A stretch of 64,000 bases of DNA from a virus (IMGVR_UViG_3300041411_000074:25365-89364); one strand, 5' to 3'; positions 37,067 to 45,647 are shown, counted from the first letter of the stretch. The notes: generated from the sequence alone by a model not told the origin. Program-made: numbers and translations.

Positions 37067-37223
37067 AATCGAAAATTATAAGCTACTAAAAACCGTTGAT
37101 CGGCTTCAGATTGAGGTTGACGGATTGACGAAGGAGCTGTACACTCTCAAACAACAGCAAGCGGACATGATCGAACAAATTAGACGTTTGAAGGAGATGA
37201 ATAATGACGGTAGCGGAAAGTGA
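37035..37223 (+). CDS. coiled-coil protein (up to 62 aa)
   Basis: Not recognised. Heptad-rich helix (LLKTVDRLQIEVDGLTKELY). Start uncertain: TTG 37035 lies inside the endonuclease gene. AAGGAG at 37055-37060 is followed by no ATG/GTG/TTG in this frame, only ATC (37068) at the right distance. The original 5' end was perhaps replaced when the endonuclease gene arrived. Overlaps the next gene by 20 bases. Confidence 0.55.
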   Translation: MNTLAILRRIEIENYKLLKTVDRLQIEVDGLTKELYTLKQQQADMIEQIRRLKEMNNDGSGK

Positions 37224-37710
37224 GTTTAATATTGGCGATGCTGTAAAGATTAAAGAGTCAGCTTGGGAAGTAAGTTATCCTGCACTTACTCAGTTTGGTT
37301 TCAAACGTGATGCTATTTATGAAGTTAGCGGCGTTTATCCAAATCGTGGTATTTCATTAGTGGGTAATACACGGATTTATTATCCTTATTATTTTGAGGT
37401 GAGTAGTTCCAACATGATCCAATCGAAGGAAGAGGCAGAACACACCGGCGGTTCTGTAAACTACTACAAAGTTCACGTAGCTAATCCTACAACGCTTCCT
37501 GAAGCTTATGATGCTGAAGCCAATGATATTATTGAGTCGCTTGGTTTGACATTCGCTGAAGGGAATTTGTTTAAAGCAATCTGGCGTATGGCCGCTGATC
37601 GTAATGGTAAGAAAAAGAAAGGTAATAACTCTGTCTATGATGCGGAAAAGCTGGTATTCTTTGCAGAACGTGTACTAGTTCAAGAGAAGGCAAAACATGA
37701 GTCAGAGTAA
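37204..37710 (+). CDS. DUF3310-type protein with N-terminal SH3-like domain (168 aa)
   Basis: The C-terminal half reads YYKVH...DAEANDIIESLGLTFAEGNLFKAIWRMAADRNGKKKKGNNSVYDAEKL, the pattern of DUF3310 (Y-Y-...D-I-I-...GN-x-x-K-x-x-x-R...K-x-G-x-x-DAEK). This family is widespread in phage nucleotide/replication regions and is sometimes called nucleotide-kinase-like. Residues 8-65 look like a small beta barrel (GDAVKIKESAWEVSY). Function unproven. Confidence 0.7.
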   Translation: MTVAESEFNIGDAVKIKESAWEVSYPALTQFGFKRDAIYEVSGVYPNRGISLVGNTRIYYPYYFEVSSSNMIQSKEEAEHTGGSVNYYKVHVANPTTLPEAYDAEANDIIESLGLTFAEGNLFKAIWRMAADRNGKKKKGNNSVYDAEKLVFFAERVLVQEKAKHESE

Positions 37711-37921
37711 GAAAGATTCCATTAAAGAGGTTGCATGTTCCACAGCCATTGGTATGATTGGAAGCTGGCTTTTGACAATGGGTTGTTTGATGTTCTTCAC
37801 AGGACCAATTGCTATTGCTACCTCGACAACCATCTTATGCACAATCTGGAGTTTGGGACGTGGGTACATTATCCGTCGCCACTTCAATAACAAACAAAAT
37901 GGAGAAACATATGCAAATTGA
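37697..37921 (+). CDS. small inner-membrane protein (74 aa)
   Basis: SIKEVACSTAIGMIGSWLL (residues 8-26) and IAIATSTTILCTIWSLGRGY (38-57) form two transmembrane helices, followed by RRHFNN. This matches a widespread small phage membrane protein (Q-S-x-x-x-S-x-x-E...IG...R-x-Y-x-x-RR-x-F-N). Function unknown. Overlaps both neighbours. Confidence 0.7.
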   Translation: MSQSKKDSIKEVACSTAIGMIGSWLLTMGCLMFFTGPIAIATSTTILCTIWSLGRGYIIRRHFNNKQNGETYAN

Positions 37922-38294
37922 TTACACTCAAATCGCTGCCCTACAAGAACAAATCTATAAAAACAACGTTAAGGCAGGTTGGTGGACTAACCTCACCACA
38001 GGTTTTATCAAGCCCCAGAAAGATGTAACAGAAATTCTGGCTAAGTTGGCTCTTGTACATTCAGAAGTTAGCGAAGCACTTGAAGGCGTACGTAAGAATT
38101 TGATGGACGATAAGCTTCCACATCGTCCAATGGCTGAAGTAGAATGTGCTGATGCGATCATTCGTTTGTTGGATTTGGGTGGTCATGAAGGTTGGGATAT
38201 TGCAGGAGCTATCAAAGAGAAGTTGGCTTACAACGCTATTCGTGAAGATCATAAGATTGAAAATCGTATGACTGAAAACGGTAAGAAGGCTTAA
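37911..38294 (+). CDS. MazG-like nucleotide pyrophosphohydrolase
   Basis: An all-alpha NTP-PPase hydrolysing (d)NTPs to the monophosphate. ATG 37911 with GGAG upstream gives 127 aa. Metal-binding helices: HSEVSEALEG (E52, E55) and EVECADAIIRLLDLG (E78, D81), the E-x-x-E...E-x-x-D pair of the family. The N-terminal segment and WW pair are consistent with phage versions. It sits at the start of the dNTP genes (thyX, nrdAB), so it likely cleans or balances the nucleotide pool. Confidence 0.8.
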   Translation: MQIDYTQIAALQEQIYKNNVKAGWWTNLTTGFIKPQKDVTEILAKLALVHSEVSEALEGVRKNLMDDKLPHRPMAEVECADAIIRLLDLGGHEGWDIAGAIKEKLAYNAIREDHKIENRMTENGKKA

Positions 38295-38441
38295 ATGAGT
38301 AAAGCCATGAAATTTGATAAAAATGATCTGTATTTGATTAAAGATTATTTAGAAGAACTCTTGGAAGACTATCAACTTGATAATCCTGACACAATGCAAA
38401 GAGCTATTGAAGTGATTGAGAGACTGATTAAGGAGACGTAG
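38295..38441 (+). CDS. small hypothetical protein (48 aa)
   Basis: Not recognised. ATG directly follows the preceding TAA. Two acidic helices (DLYLIKDYLEELLEDYQ; MQRAIEVIERLIKE). GTG of the next gene follows immediately. Confidence 0.65.
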   Translation: MSKAMKFDKNDLYLIKDYLEELLEDYQLDNPDTMQRAIEVIERLIKET

Positions 38442-38615
38442 GTGATTCACGCACATGTTCCAACACAACGACCAAAGTTAGTTTGGCAAGATATTATTAA
38501 ATCAAAAGAAGACTATACAAACCTAGCTAAATCAGGCATGATGCATGTGTACTTTCCAGAGATTAGTTGGAAAGAGGTTGAAGAGTATTTGAATAAGGAG
38601 AGTGTTAGTGAGTAG
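38442..38615 (+). CDS. small hypothetical protein (57 aa)
   Basis: Not recognised. GTG with AAGGAG upstream. Basic start (IHAHVPTQRPKLVWQDII) and an acidic helical end; overlaps thyX by 8 bases. Confidence 0.6.
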   Translation: MIHAHVPTQRPKLVWQDIIKSKEDYTNLAKSGMMHVYFPEISWKEVEEYLNKESVSE

Positions 38616-39480
38616 TCCAAGTGCAAAAGTAATTGCAGATAGTATGTTTGAAGGTAGTCGTCTAATCACACTTGAGATTGAACTTCACAGGTTTGTACTT
38701 CCTGAGTTCAACACTCATCGCAGTCCAAGTCGTAACTTTCAAAGCTCTCGTGCTGTACCAGTCAAACAAATGATTGAGCAAGTACGGAACAATCCAGCAC
38801 TCCCTGTACATTGGGGTAAGAATGAGCCGGGAATGGTTGCAAACAATCAACTCGCTGGCGAACAATTGGTTGATACAAAAGGTGAGTGGTTTCAAGCTGC
38901 AATGAATGCTGCTGATAGTGCCGAGTTTATGTTGGGTGAAGGTGCCCACAAACAAATTGTTAACCGTCTTCTTGAACCTTTCATGTGGACAAAAGGTGTA
39001 ACCACTGCAACTTACAAAGCTTGGCAAGCATTCTTTGACTTGCGTCTACACAAAGATGCCCAACCAGAGATTAGGGCATTAGCAGTAGAGATGAACAATG
39101 CAATAAATGAGAGCACTGTTGCAGAACTAGGACCTGATGATTGGCACATGCCCTACTTTGGAGATGGTTATTGGTTGAAAGGTTGTGGTATTCCACTTAA
39201 AGATGCTTTGATGATTTCCGCATCTTGCTGCGGACAAGTAAGTTATCGTAAATTAGATGATACTCTTGAGAAAGCTACAAAGATTTATGGTATGCTGAAC
39301 CTCCCAGAAAATGGGAGTTACAAAGAAGATCCGCCACACTTTAGTCCAACGGAACATCAAGCCCGTGCAGGGAATGGGGATTTTGAAATGAGTGGTAACT
39401 TCCATACACAAGACTCGTGGATGCAATACCGTAAGATTCTGGAACAAGGTGCAGAATACATTTACGTTGAGGAGAAATAA
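38608..39480 (+). CDS. thyX: flavin-dependent thymidylate synthase
   Basis: ThyX makes dTMP from dUMP using methylene-THF, NADPH and FAD. The signature R-H-R-x7-S is present as THRSPSRNFQSSR (about residues 36-48 of 290). Downstream blocks fit: ANNQ, HKQIVNRLLEPFMWTKGV (phosphate/FAD region), and SCCGQVSYR. GTG 38608, seven bases after AAGGAG, is preferred to GTG 38602. Longer than the typical 220-250 aa because of a C-terminal extension. Operon with MazG-like and RNR genes. Confidence 0.93.
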   Translation: MSSPSAKVIADSMFEGSRLITLEIELHRFVLPEFNTHRSPSRNFQSSRAVPVKQMIEQVRNNPALPVHWGKNEPGMVANNQLAGEQLVDTKGEWFQAAMNAADSAEFMLGEGAHKQIVNRLLEPFMWTKGVTTATYKAWQAFFDLRLHKDAQPEIRALAVEMNNAINESTVAELGPDDWHMPYFGDGYWLKGCGIPLKDALMISASCCGQVSYRKLDDTLEKATKIYGMLNLPENGSYKEDPPHFSPTEHQARAGNGDFEMSGNFHTQDSWMQYRKILEQGAEYIYVEEK

Positions 39481-39481
39481 A

Positions 39482-39673
39482 ATGATTATTGAACGAAGTG
39501 ACTATAGTGCATCAGCATGGTTTGCAGACCTGACCAACATTATTAAGAAACGTGGTTTTCTAGATAAGAAAGAAAATGCTTGGTTGGTAATTGAAGAAAA
39601 TATTGTTGATTTGATTGAGTTGTATGAGGGTGGTGCTTCACCATCCGAAGCATTTATGGAGTATTCGCAATGA
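39482..39673 (+). CDS. hypothetical protein (63 aa)
   Basis: Not recognised. ATG 39482 with GAGGAG upstream, one base after the thyX stop. Helical; W-x-V-x-EENIVDLIELYEG then a short end. ATGA overlap with the next gene. Confidence 0.7.
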   Translation: MIIERSDYSASAWFADLTNIIKKRGFLDKKENAWLVIEENIVDLIELYEGGASPSEAFMEYSQ

Positions 39674-40032
39674 GTGTAGGATTTAATTTGAGCTTGTCGG
39701 ACCTCCTTCTTGTCCAAGGGTTTGCTCAAGCATTTGGAGAAGATAATAAAGAAGTAATTAATAAGTTCCTAGAACAGAACGGCATGGACACCAGCCAAGA
39801 AATTGATGAGGTAGTTTGTAAGCATCGTAATCTTCGTGGACAAGTTGTTGATTGTTTGATGTACCAAGGCCATGAACTAGAGACTAAAGCTTGGCTAGCC
39901 AGTGGTGCGGCATCATGGGATTGCATCGTAGACAACTGTGACCTAGACCTTCGGATTGCTCTTAAGTCAATGGGTAAGTCATATAATAATTCTGGTCATA
40001 TTATTTCTGAACTAGAACGACACAGTAATTAA
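39670..40032 (+). CDS. hypothetical protein (120 aa)
   Basis: Not recognised. Helical (LSDLLLVQGFAQAFGEDNKE; RNLRGQVVDCLMYQGHELET), with three Cys. Lies between thyX and nrdA, so possibly linked to nucleotide metabolism by position only. Confidence 0.7.
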   Translation: MSVGFNLSLSDLLLVQGFAQAFGEDNKEVINKFLEQNGMDTSQEIDEVVCKHRNLRGQVVDCLMYQGHELETKAWLASGAASWDCIVDNCDLDLRIALKSMGKSYNNSGHIISELERHSN

Positions 40033-40042
40033 GGGGTAAGAC

Positions 40043-42226
40043 GTGTTAAAAAGTGTAATCAAATATGATGGAAGCGTAGAAGAGTTCCGAGCTGAGAAGC
40101 TTAATAAGTGGGCACAATACGCGACTAAGACTGGTGGAGATTGGTCAGAGATTGCAATTTCTACCTACAAACGACTTCCAGAAATTGCTAAAGCATCTGA
40201 CATCCATCAGACAATGATTAACGTATGTCTGGATAAAGAGGAAATTGGTTACTCTCGTATTGCTGCTCGATTGGAACAAGCAAGTCTTCGAAAGAACATG
40301 GAGCGTCTTCTTCATGTAAGTGACCGAGATAGCTTTAAAGATATTTACAATGAAATGATTGGTAACGGTGTTTGGGACAAAGCAACAATGCCTGAATACA
40401 ACCCTGTGTGGGAAAGTTGGTATGAAGAGATTTATCCTAGCCGACTTGAATACTGGCAGATTGTTCAATGGGGTGATAAGTACGCTATTCGTAAAGATGG
40501 TGTTCCTGTAGAAACTCCTCACATTGGTTGTATGGGTATTGGTTTGGGTTTGCATGGTGATAGTCAGGATGCTTTTGATCTAGCTAAAGCTTTGGTTGAG
40601 GGTAAAGTAAACCTTCCTACCCCTGCACTTAATGGTATTCGTACTGGTGACTTCGACACTATCAGTTGCTGCATTATTACTGGTGGCGATACGGTAGATA
40701 GTATTGGTGTTGCAGAACACATTGCTTATAAGATGACAGCAAAGAAGGCTGGTATTGGTATCGAGTTTGATACACGCTCCAAAGGTTCTCCAGTTAAGGG
40801 TGGTGCAGTAGAGCATTTGGGTAAGCACAGTATTTATGCAACACTGGATCGTGCAGTAAAGATGTTTACTCAAGTGTCGCGGGGCGGTAGTGCAACAGTA
40901 ACCTTTAAATGTATTGACCCAGAAGTAGAAAGTATTGTAATGTGGAAAACCCAGCGTGTAGATATTGAAACCCGCTTGGATAAGATGGATTACAGCTTTG
41001 CTTACAATGATGCATTCTTGCAAGCTGTAATTAATAACGAAGATTGGTATTTGTTTGACTTGGTTGAAGCTCCAGAAGTTCATGATGCTTTCTATGTTTT
41101 GAAAGCTGTTGAGTATAATGAGGTTGTAAAGAAGTCGATTGATGGTGGTAAGAAGTTTAAGAAACTTAAAGCACGAGATTTGTTGAAGAGTGTGTTGATT
41201 GCACGAAATGAAACAGGTCGTGTCTACTCAATCAATGTAACTCGTGTGAATGAACATACACCTTTTATTGACGTTGTGCGTCTAAGCAACCTCTGCCAAG
41301 AAATATGCTTGGTGACAAACAAATATGTTGACATGCAAGACTTGTATGCCGAAGAGTCTATTGGTGAGACAGCTTTCTGTACTCTGGCAGCTATTAATGC
41401 TGCAAAGGTTAAACTTGCTGAATATGAACATGTTGCAAATGTTGCTTTGAAAGCTGTAGATAAGATGATTGACAAAGCACCAATGATGACAGCTTCCATG
41501 AAGAACAGCATTATGAAACGTCGAAGTGCTGGTATTGGTATCACCGGGCTTGCATCTGCTTTGTATAAAAATGGTTTGGATTATGATGGTAGTGAAGAGT
41601 CTTTCAACTTTGTAAGTCAGCTTGCTGAACACCATTATTTCTATTTGTTGAAAGCTTCACAGCAACTTAGTAAAGAAAGTGGATACGCTGTCGAAGGGAT
41701 TAAGAAAGATTGGCTGCCTATTGATACTGGCTACAACAAAGGTTATACTCCTGCGCTTGATTGGGAGTCTTTGCGGGGTAAAGATCGTAAGCATTCTGTT
41801 CTAGTGGCTCATATGCCTACTGAGTCCAGTGCTTTGTTCTGTGATGCACCTAACAGTTTGTATCCTATTCGTCAAGCCGTAATCAACAAGAAGTCACGTA
41901 AAGGTGTTATTCAATACATCTGTAAAGAGTGGACAAAGGGTAATCTACTAGCTTGGGATGTTGACAACACAACTCTGGCAAAGTATTATTCACGGGTTCA
42001 GGACTTCTCGGATCAGGCTATTAGTGCAGACTACTACTTTGATCCAAGTAAGTATGTAGATGAAAAGAAGCCTCTTAGTGAGCTGATGAAGGAATGGGTT
42101 GTGCAGGCTAAGCTAGGCAACAAGACTCAATACTACATGAACACCCGTGACTATAACGGTGGTGGTATTCAAGAGCTTCTTAGTACAGAAGTAGAAGAGG
42201 AAGCTTGCGAAAGCTGTAAGTTGTAA
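40043..42226 (+). CDS. nrdA: ribonucleotide reductase class I, alpha subunit
   Basis: It reduces ribonucleoside diphosphates to dNDPs. A 727-aa protein with GTG start after AAGGGG. N-terminal ATP-cone (MLKSVIKYDGSVEEFRAEKL; about 1-90). Active-site Cys in SCCIITGG and in NLCQEICLV (the thiyl-radical Cys loop). Y-x-x-RQAVINKKSRK near the C-terminal part, and the C-terminal redox pair CESCKL. Length is close to E. coli NrdA (761). Followed by nrdB and a glutaredoxin that can re-reduce the C-terminal cysteines. Confidence 0.95.
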   Translation: MLKSVIKYDGSVEEFRAEKLNKWAQYATKTGGDWSEIAISTYKRLPEIAKASDIHQTMINVCLDKEEIGYSRIAARLEQASLRKNMERLLHVSDRDSFKDIYNEMIGNGVWDKATMPEYNPVWESWYEEIYPSRLEYWQIVQWGDKYAIRKDGVPVETPHIGCMGIGLGLHGDSQDAFDLAKALVEGKVNLPTPALNGIRTGDFDTISCCIITGGDTVDSIGVAEHIAYKMTAKKAGIGIEFDTRSKGSPVKGGAVEHLGKHSIYATLDRAVKMFTQVSRGGSATVTFKCIDPEVESIVMWKTQRVDIETRLDKMDYSFAYNDAFLQAVINNEDWYLFDLVEAPEVHDAFYVLKAVEYNEVVKKSIDGGKKFKKLKARDLLKSVLIARNETGRVYSINVTRVNEHTPFIDVVRLSNLCQEICLVTNKYVDMQDLYAEESIGETAFCTLAAINAAKVKLAEYEHVANVALKAVDKMIDKAPMMTASMKNSIMKRRSAGIGITGLASALYKNGLDYDGSEESFNFVSQLAEHHYFYLLKASQQLSKESGYAVEGIKKDWLPIDTGYNKGYTPALDWESLRGKDRKHSVLVAHMPTESSALFCDAPNSLYPIRQAVINKKSRKGVIQYICKEWTKGNLLAWDVDNTTLAKYYSRVQDFSDQAISADYYFDPSKYVDEKKPLSELMKEWVVQAKLGNKTQYYMNTRDYNGGGIQELLSTEVEEEACESCKL

Positions 42227-42272
42227 ATAAATTAAAGGGGTTGCAAATGTAGCCCCACTTTAGGAGATAGAT

Positions 42273-43346
42273 GTGTCTGTATTTAACGCAAATAATAAAG
42301 GTTTTGAAACAAGTAAATACCCACTGTTCCTTGGTGAAGACTTGGGGCTGTTTGACACGATCAATGTGGCTTATCCTGAGCTGGAAGACCTGTACCAGAA
42401 ACAAGTAAGTCAAATCTGGAATGAGAACGAAGTCTCTCTGAGTCAAGACAAGCAAGACATGATCAATGCACCTAAAGATGTGGTTGATTTGATGGTAAAA
42501 ACCATCTCTTGGCAGTTCCTTGCAGATTCGGTGGCATCTAAGTCTATCGCAGGTTTGTTGATGCGCTATGTCACTAACTCTGAGCTTGAGGGCATGGTTA
42601 ATGCTTGGAGCTTCTTTGAAACTATCCACGCTCGTACCTACTCTCACATTGTTAAACAGACAGTGGTTAATCCTAACCAAGTGTTGCGTGATACCTATAA
42701 CAACATAGATATTGTTTCTCGCAGTGAAGCTATTGTAAAAGCTTTTGATCAACTTGAATCTCTACCAATCACAGCGAGCATTGAAGAGAAGCGGCGTGCT
42801 ATTGCTCTTGCATTTGCTGCACTATTTGCCCTTGAAGCAATTGCTTTTATGAGTAGTTTTGCTGTTACTTTTGCTATCGCAGAGACTGGTATCTTTCAAG
42901 GTATTGGCTCACTGGTAACTTTGATTGCTCGTGATGAAGTGCTTCACACACGCATGGATTATGCAATTCTAAACATTCTTAAACAAGATCCTGAGTGGTT
43001 GGAAACATTCTCTGAGCTTAAGGGTGAGATTAAAGGTGTGCTGGATGCAATCACAAACCAAGAAGTAAAGAATGCAAACTACTTGTTTAGTGAAGGGCGG
43101 CAGGTGATTGGTCTTACTGCTGAATTGCTTCAAGAATATACGTTGTATATGGCTAAACCTTTGTATGATGCACTGGGTATTCCTTTTGATTTCCAAGTGA
43201 TTGAAAAGAACCCTTGTTCTTACATGGATAAGTATATTGACAGTTCTAAGATGCAGGTGGCCCCACAAGAGATTCAACTGACAGCTTATAAAATTGGTTC
43301 TGTAAAAGACGATACTGACGAACTAGACCTCGATTTTGAAATGTAA
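42273..43346 (+). CDS. nrdB: ribonucleotide reductase class I, beta subunit
   Basis: A 357-aa diiron/tyrosyl-radical subunit. GTG after AGGAG. Ferritin-like helices with iron ligands: FFETIHARTYSHI (E-x2-H), ALEAIAFMSSF, and RDEVLHTRMDYAIL (E-x2-H). The acidic C-terminal peptide (DDTDELDLDFEM) is the type that docks on NrdA. A 46-base gap after nrdA contains a small GGGG/CCCC hairpin. Confidence 0.95.
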   Translation: MSVFNANNKGFETSKYPLFLGEDLGLFDTINVAYPELEDLYQKQVSQIWNENEVSLSQDKQDMINAPKDVVDLMVKTISWQFLADSVASKSIAGLLMRYVTNSELEGMVNAWSFFETIHARTYSHIVKQTVVNPNQVLRDTYNNIDIVSRSEAIVKAFDQLESLPITASIEEKRRAIALAFAALFALEAIAFMSSFAVTFAIAETGIFQGIGSLVTLIARDEVLHTRMDYAILNILKQDPEWLETFSELKGEIKGVLDAITNQEVKNANYLFSEGRQVIGLTAELLQEYTLYMAKPLYDALGIPFDFQVIEKNPCSYMDKYIDSSKMQVAPQEIQLTAYKIGSVKDDTDELDLDFEM

Positions 43347-43355
43347 GGAGTTACA

Positions 43356-43589
43356 ATGATTACGATTTATGGTAAAGATAATTGCACATTCTGTGATCAA
43401 GCTAAAGCTTTGTGTGTTACTAAAGATATTGAGTTTGAATATCTGTCTCTTGGGGTTGACTTTGAACGAGATGATTTCATCAAGACTATGCAAGAACAGT
43501 TTGATGTGACTCCTCGCACAATGCCTCAGATTGTAGAGGGTGCATGCTACATTGGAAGCTTCGATTCTTTGAAGAAACATTTAGGCTGA
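43356..43589 (+). CDS. glutaredoxin
   Basis: A 77-aa thioredoxin-fold protein: IYGKDNCTFCDQAK (C10-T-F-C13), the cis-Pro motif TMPQIV, and ACYIGSFDSLKKHL. Likely electron donor to the phage ribonucleotide reductase, given its place nine bases after nrdB. ATG with AAGGAG upstream. Confidence 0.92.
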   Translation: MITIYGKDNCTFCDQAKALCVTKDIEFEYLSLGVDFERDDFIKTMQEQFDVTPRTMPQIVEGACYIGSFDSLKKHLG

Positions 43590-43619
43590 AGCTTGACACA
43601 ATAAAATAATCTGCTGCCT

Positions 43620-43660
43620 AGACCGTACTGAGCAGAGATGTTCATGCGGTCTTTTTCTTT
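43620..43660 (+). terminator. probable terminator after the RNR-glutaredoxin genes
   Basis: Stem AGACCG (43620-43625) and CGGTCT (43647-43652) with a 21-base loop, then TTTTCTTT. Confidence 0.65.
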
Positions 43661-43675
43661 AGGGAGGGAAATAAT

Positions 43676-43870
43676 ATGAAAACATTTGAAATTATTTACT
43701 CATCGCAGTATGATGGCGATGACTTTGAACACTTTGTTGCAAATCTCAAGTCGTTTCAAGTAGACGCTGAGAATCGTGACCAAGCTTGCTTTGAGTTTGG
43801 TAAAGAAATAGGTTATACAGATATGACGATTGAAATTCTTAAAGTCACTGCTTTGGAGAAAACAGAATGA
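43676..43870 (+). CDS. hypothetical protein (64 aa)
   Basis: Not recognised. ATG after GGGAGGG. Acidic alpha/beta (FEIIYSSQYDGDDFEHFVAN; ENRDQACFEFGKEIGY). ATGA overlap downstream. Confidence 0.7.
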   Translation: MKTFEIIYSSQYDGDDFEHFVANLKSFQVDAENRDQACFEFGKEIGYTDMTIEILKVTALEKTE

Positions 43871-44061
43871 AAGGTTATGAAGATGTCTGTGCAGGCTTGT
43901 GCCTTCTGGTGGTTGTACTAGTCGGTGGATATGTGTATCTTGATTCGCAGGTTTATAAACAGAAACAAGTGTTACAAGTGGAAGCTGTAAAGCATAAAGC
44001 TACAACTGAATCCAAGAGTGATAAGACTATGTTTGAATCAGTGGTAAAACGTACCGAATAA
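43867..44061 (+). CDS. single-pass membrane protein (64 aa)
   Basis: N-terminal transmembrane helix (VCAGLCLLVVVLVGGYVYL, residues 7-25), then a charged, Lys-rich soluble part. Function unknown. Last gene of the rightward block. Confidence 0.7.
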   Translation: MKGYEDVCAGLCLLVVVLVGGYVYLDSQVYKQKQVLQVEAVKHKATTESKSDKTMFESVVKRTE

Positions 44062-44082
44062 CTTTATTTTAAGCATAAAAAT

Positions 44083-44101
44083 AGCCCCGCATTGCGGGGC
44101 T
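44083..44101. terminator. bidirectional rho-independent terminator
   Basis: Perfect 8-bp stem AGCCCCGC/GCGGGGCT with a 3-base loop, between convergent blocks. A-rich AAAAAT upstream (a T-tract for the minus strand) and TAGTCTTGT downstream. Confidence 0.85.
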
Positions 44102-44148
44102 TAGTCTTGTCTGAGATATAGTGAATGGCGTCACTATTCAAATGTCTT

Positions 44149-44526
44149 CTATGGAAGTTCTTGTTTTTGTACCGGCTCACTGTTCTGATAGATAACAGCG
44201 TTCGACTGATTGTTGTTAATTATTTTCTGACTACTTTTCTTATCTAAAACTAATTGCTTCACTTGCATCTCAAGAATATACATACGCTGATTAGTAGACA
44301 CTTGGTAGCTGTCTTGATTCTCAGAAACCTTATTAAGTCTCCCGTCCACGTAATTAATATTGTTGGACATAACTTTTATGCTTTCTTGTTTGTATAACTC
44401 AAGCATCCCTGCAAAGTTAGAAGCCTCTTTAGTAGCAGATGCTGTATTGAGAAGTAAGATAAGCGTAGTGATTGCTAGCATTAAAAATGTAAGGCTTACG
44501 ATCCTATCTACTATAATCCATGCCAT
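44149..44526 (-). CDS. membrane-anchored hypothetical protein (125 aa)
   Basis: N-terminal transmembrane helix (VSLTFLMLAITTLILLLNTA, residues 10-29), then a coiled-coil-like soluble region and a Gln/Asn-rich tail ending in VQKQELP. ATG after AAGGAG. Last gene of the late/lysis block; possibly an accessory lysis or superinfection protein, by position only. Confidence 0.65.
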   Translation of the reverse strand: MAWIIVDRIVSLTFLMLAITTLILLLNTASATKEASNFAGMLELYKQESIKVMSNNINYVDGRLNKVSENQDSYQVSTNQRMYILEMQVKQLVLDKKSSQKIINNNQSNAVIYQNSEPVQKQELP

Positions 44527-44549
44527 GAAGTTGCTCCTTACTGTCGGAG

Positions 44550-44828
44550 CTATTGCCCACTCTTGGTTTTCTGGAAGTACAAGTCAATTCGTGCAAGGAT
44601 GTCAGACTTCATGGCGGAGATGTTAGAGTTGATTCTGTCTTCAACATCTCTCAAATCACCCTTATCGACTTTAGTTGTCTGAAGAACAATAATAGTTCCC
44701 TCTAGTTTCTCAACTCGCTTGGATTGTTCTTGGAAAGCCCACACTGTCAGAGACAACACAGTAGCCATCAGGAATAATCCAATCCTTTCCCAATAATTAT
44801 TAATGCGGTTGCTTGGGTCATTTGGCAT
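44550..44828 (-). CDS. small membrane protein with coiled coil (92 aa), lysis-associated
   Basis: ATG 44828 with AAGGAA upstream, overlapping the o-spanin end by 11 bases. One transmembrane helix (IGLFLMATVLSLTVWAF, about 14-30), followed by a coiled coil (QEQSKRVEKLEGTIIVLQTT). The layout resembles XhlA/hemolysin-type or second-holin proteins beside lysis genes. Exact role unknown. Confidence 0.6.
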   Translation of the reverse strand: MPNDPSNRINNYWERIGLFLMATVLSLTVWAFQEQSKRVEKLEGTIIVLQTTKVDKGDLRDVEDRINSNISAMKSDILARIDLYFQKTKSGQ

Positions 44829-45096
44829 TATAAAGAAGTTCCTTGTCTCGTTTATTATCACGAAGCTTTTTCATCTGCTTCTTGTAAGCCCCAATACATC
44901 CTGTGTTCTTGTTGTAAGCAACAGCCAGTTCAATCAGACTCTCACCTGAAGGTACAGCTTTACAAGGATCAGTTAGAAGACTATCAGGGGGATACACCAG
45001 TACAGGTTTCGACGAGACAATAGGAGGAGTTGAGCAAGCGCTTAAGGTCATCAGACAGAAGCTCAGTCCCATCCAAAATAGTATTTGCTTCAGCAT
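44818..45096 (-). CDS. o-spanin (Rz1-like outer-membrane lipoprotein)
   Basis: A 92-aa protein with an N-terminal hydrophobic signal and lipobox LSAC (residues 18-21; Cys21 is the lipidation site), then Pro-rich CSTPPIVSS. It overlaps the i-spanin gene out of frame by 113 bases, the classical partial Rz/Rz1 overlap. With the i-spanin it would bridge the two membranes and fuse them after cell-wall degradation. Confidence 0.85.
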   Translation of the reverse strand: MLKQILFWMGLSFCLMTLSACSTPPIVSSKPVLVYPPDSLLTDPCKAVPSGESLIELAVAYNKNTGCIGAYKKQMKKLRDNKRDKELLYNAK

Positions 45097-45424
45097 TTTT
45101 AGGTGCCTCTGAATTATTTGTATTTGGTGAAACTGGATGCTTAATACCAGATTTCAATTTAGATATCTGAGTTGTTAAGTCATCAACCTTATCTTTTAAG
45201 ACTTTCTTGTCAGCTTCTAAATCCACGGCGTCTTTGTCATCTTGTTTACAAGACAAATACTTCAAGTTAAGGGCGTTTTGATACCCTGCAATAGCTTCAG
45301 TTGTTCCCTTGAGTGCTTGTTCAGCTATCACCTTATCGTCGTGCAGAGATAGAGAAAGCCAGCCTAAAGACAGAGTACTTGCAGACAGTCCAAGGATAAT
45401 GTAGAACATTAAGCTATTGAACAT
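44984..45424 (-). CDS. i-spanin (Rz-like)
   Basis: ATG 45424 with AGGAAGAGG upstream gives 146 aa. N-terminal transmembrane helix (SLMFYIILGLSASTLSLGWL), periplasmic helical domain with coiled coil (DLEADKKVLKDKVDDLTTQI). Overlaps the holin end by 11 bases and the Rz1-like gene by 113. Inner-membrane partner of the spanin pair. Confidence 0.8.
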   Translation of the reverse strand: MFNSLMFYIILGLSASTLSLGWLSLSLHDDKVIAEQALKGTTEAIAGYQNALNLKYLSCKQDDKDAVDLEADKKVLKDKVDDLTTQISKLKSGIKHPVSPNTNNSEAPKNAEANTILDGTELLSDDLKRLLNSSYCLVETCTGVSP

Positions 45425-45647
45425 TATCCTCTTCCTTATCTTCTTCAGATTGCTTGATAAAACGTCCGAGAAAACCAAGACTAGCTACACCACCCATCAC
45501 CAGAACAATATAGAAAGGACTCATATAAACAAGGCCCATTCCGAATGCTAGGGATAAGCCGTATGCAAGAGCTATCAGGATATTAGCGAATAGGCTAAGG
45601 GCTGAATAAGACTTGAGCTGCTTCTTCCAATCTTCAATTACTGTCAA
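45414..45647 (-). CDS. holin
   Basis: A 77-aa protein with VIEDWKKQLKSYSAL followed by two hydrophobic helices (NILIALAYGLSLAFGMGLVY; FYIVLVMGGVASLGFLG) and a charged tail. It resembles a phage holin family whose members begin VIE-x-W-K/R. TTG 45647 is chosen: GGAGG lies eight bases upstream, whereas ATG 45662 has that GGAGG after it. Its 5' end overlaps the 3' end of the mobile gene 45634-46623, which supplies the ribosome-binding site. Confidence 0.75.
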   Translation of the reverse strand: MTVIEDWKKQLKSYSALSLFANILIALAYGLSLAFGMGLVYMSPFYIVLVMGGVASLGFLGRFIKQSEEDKEEDNVQ

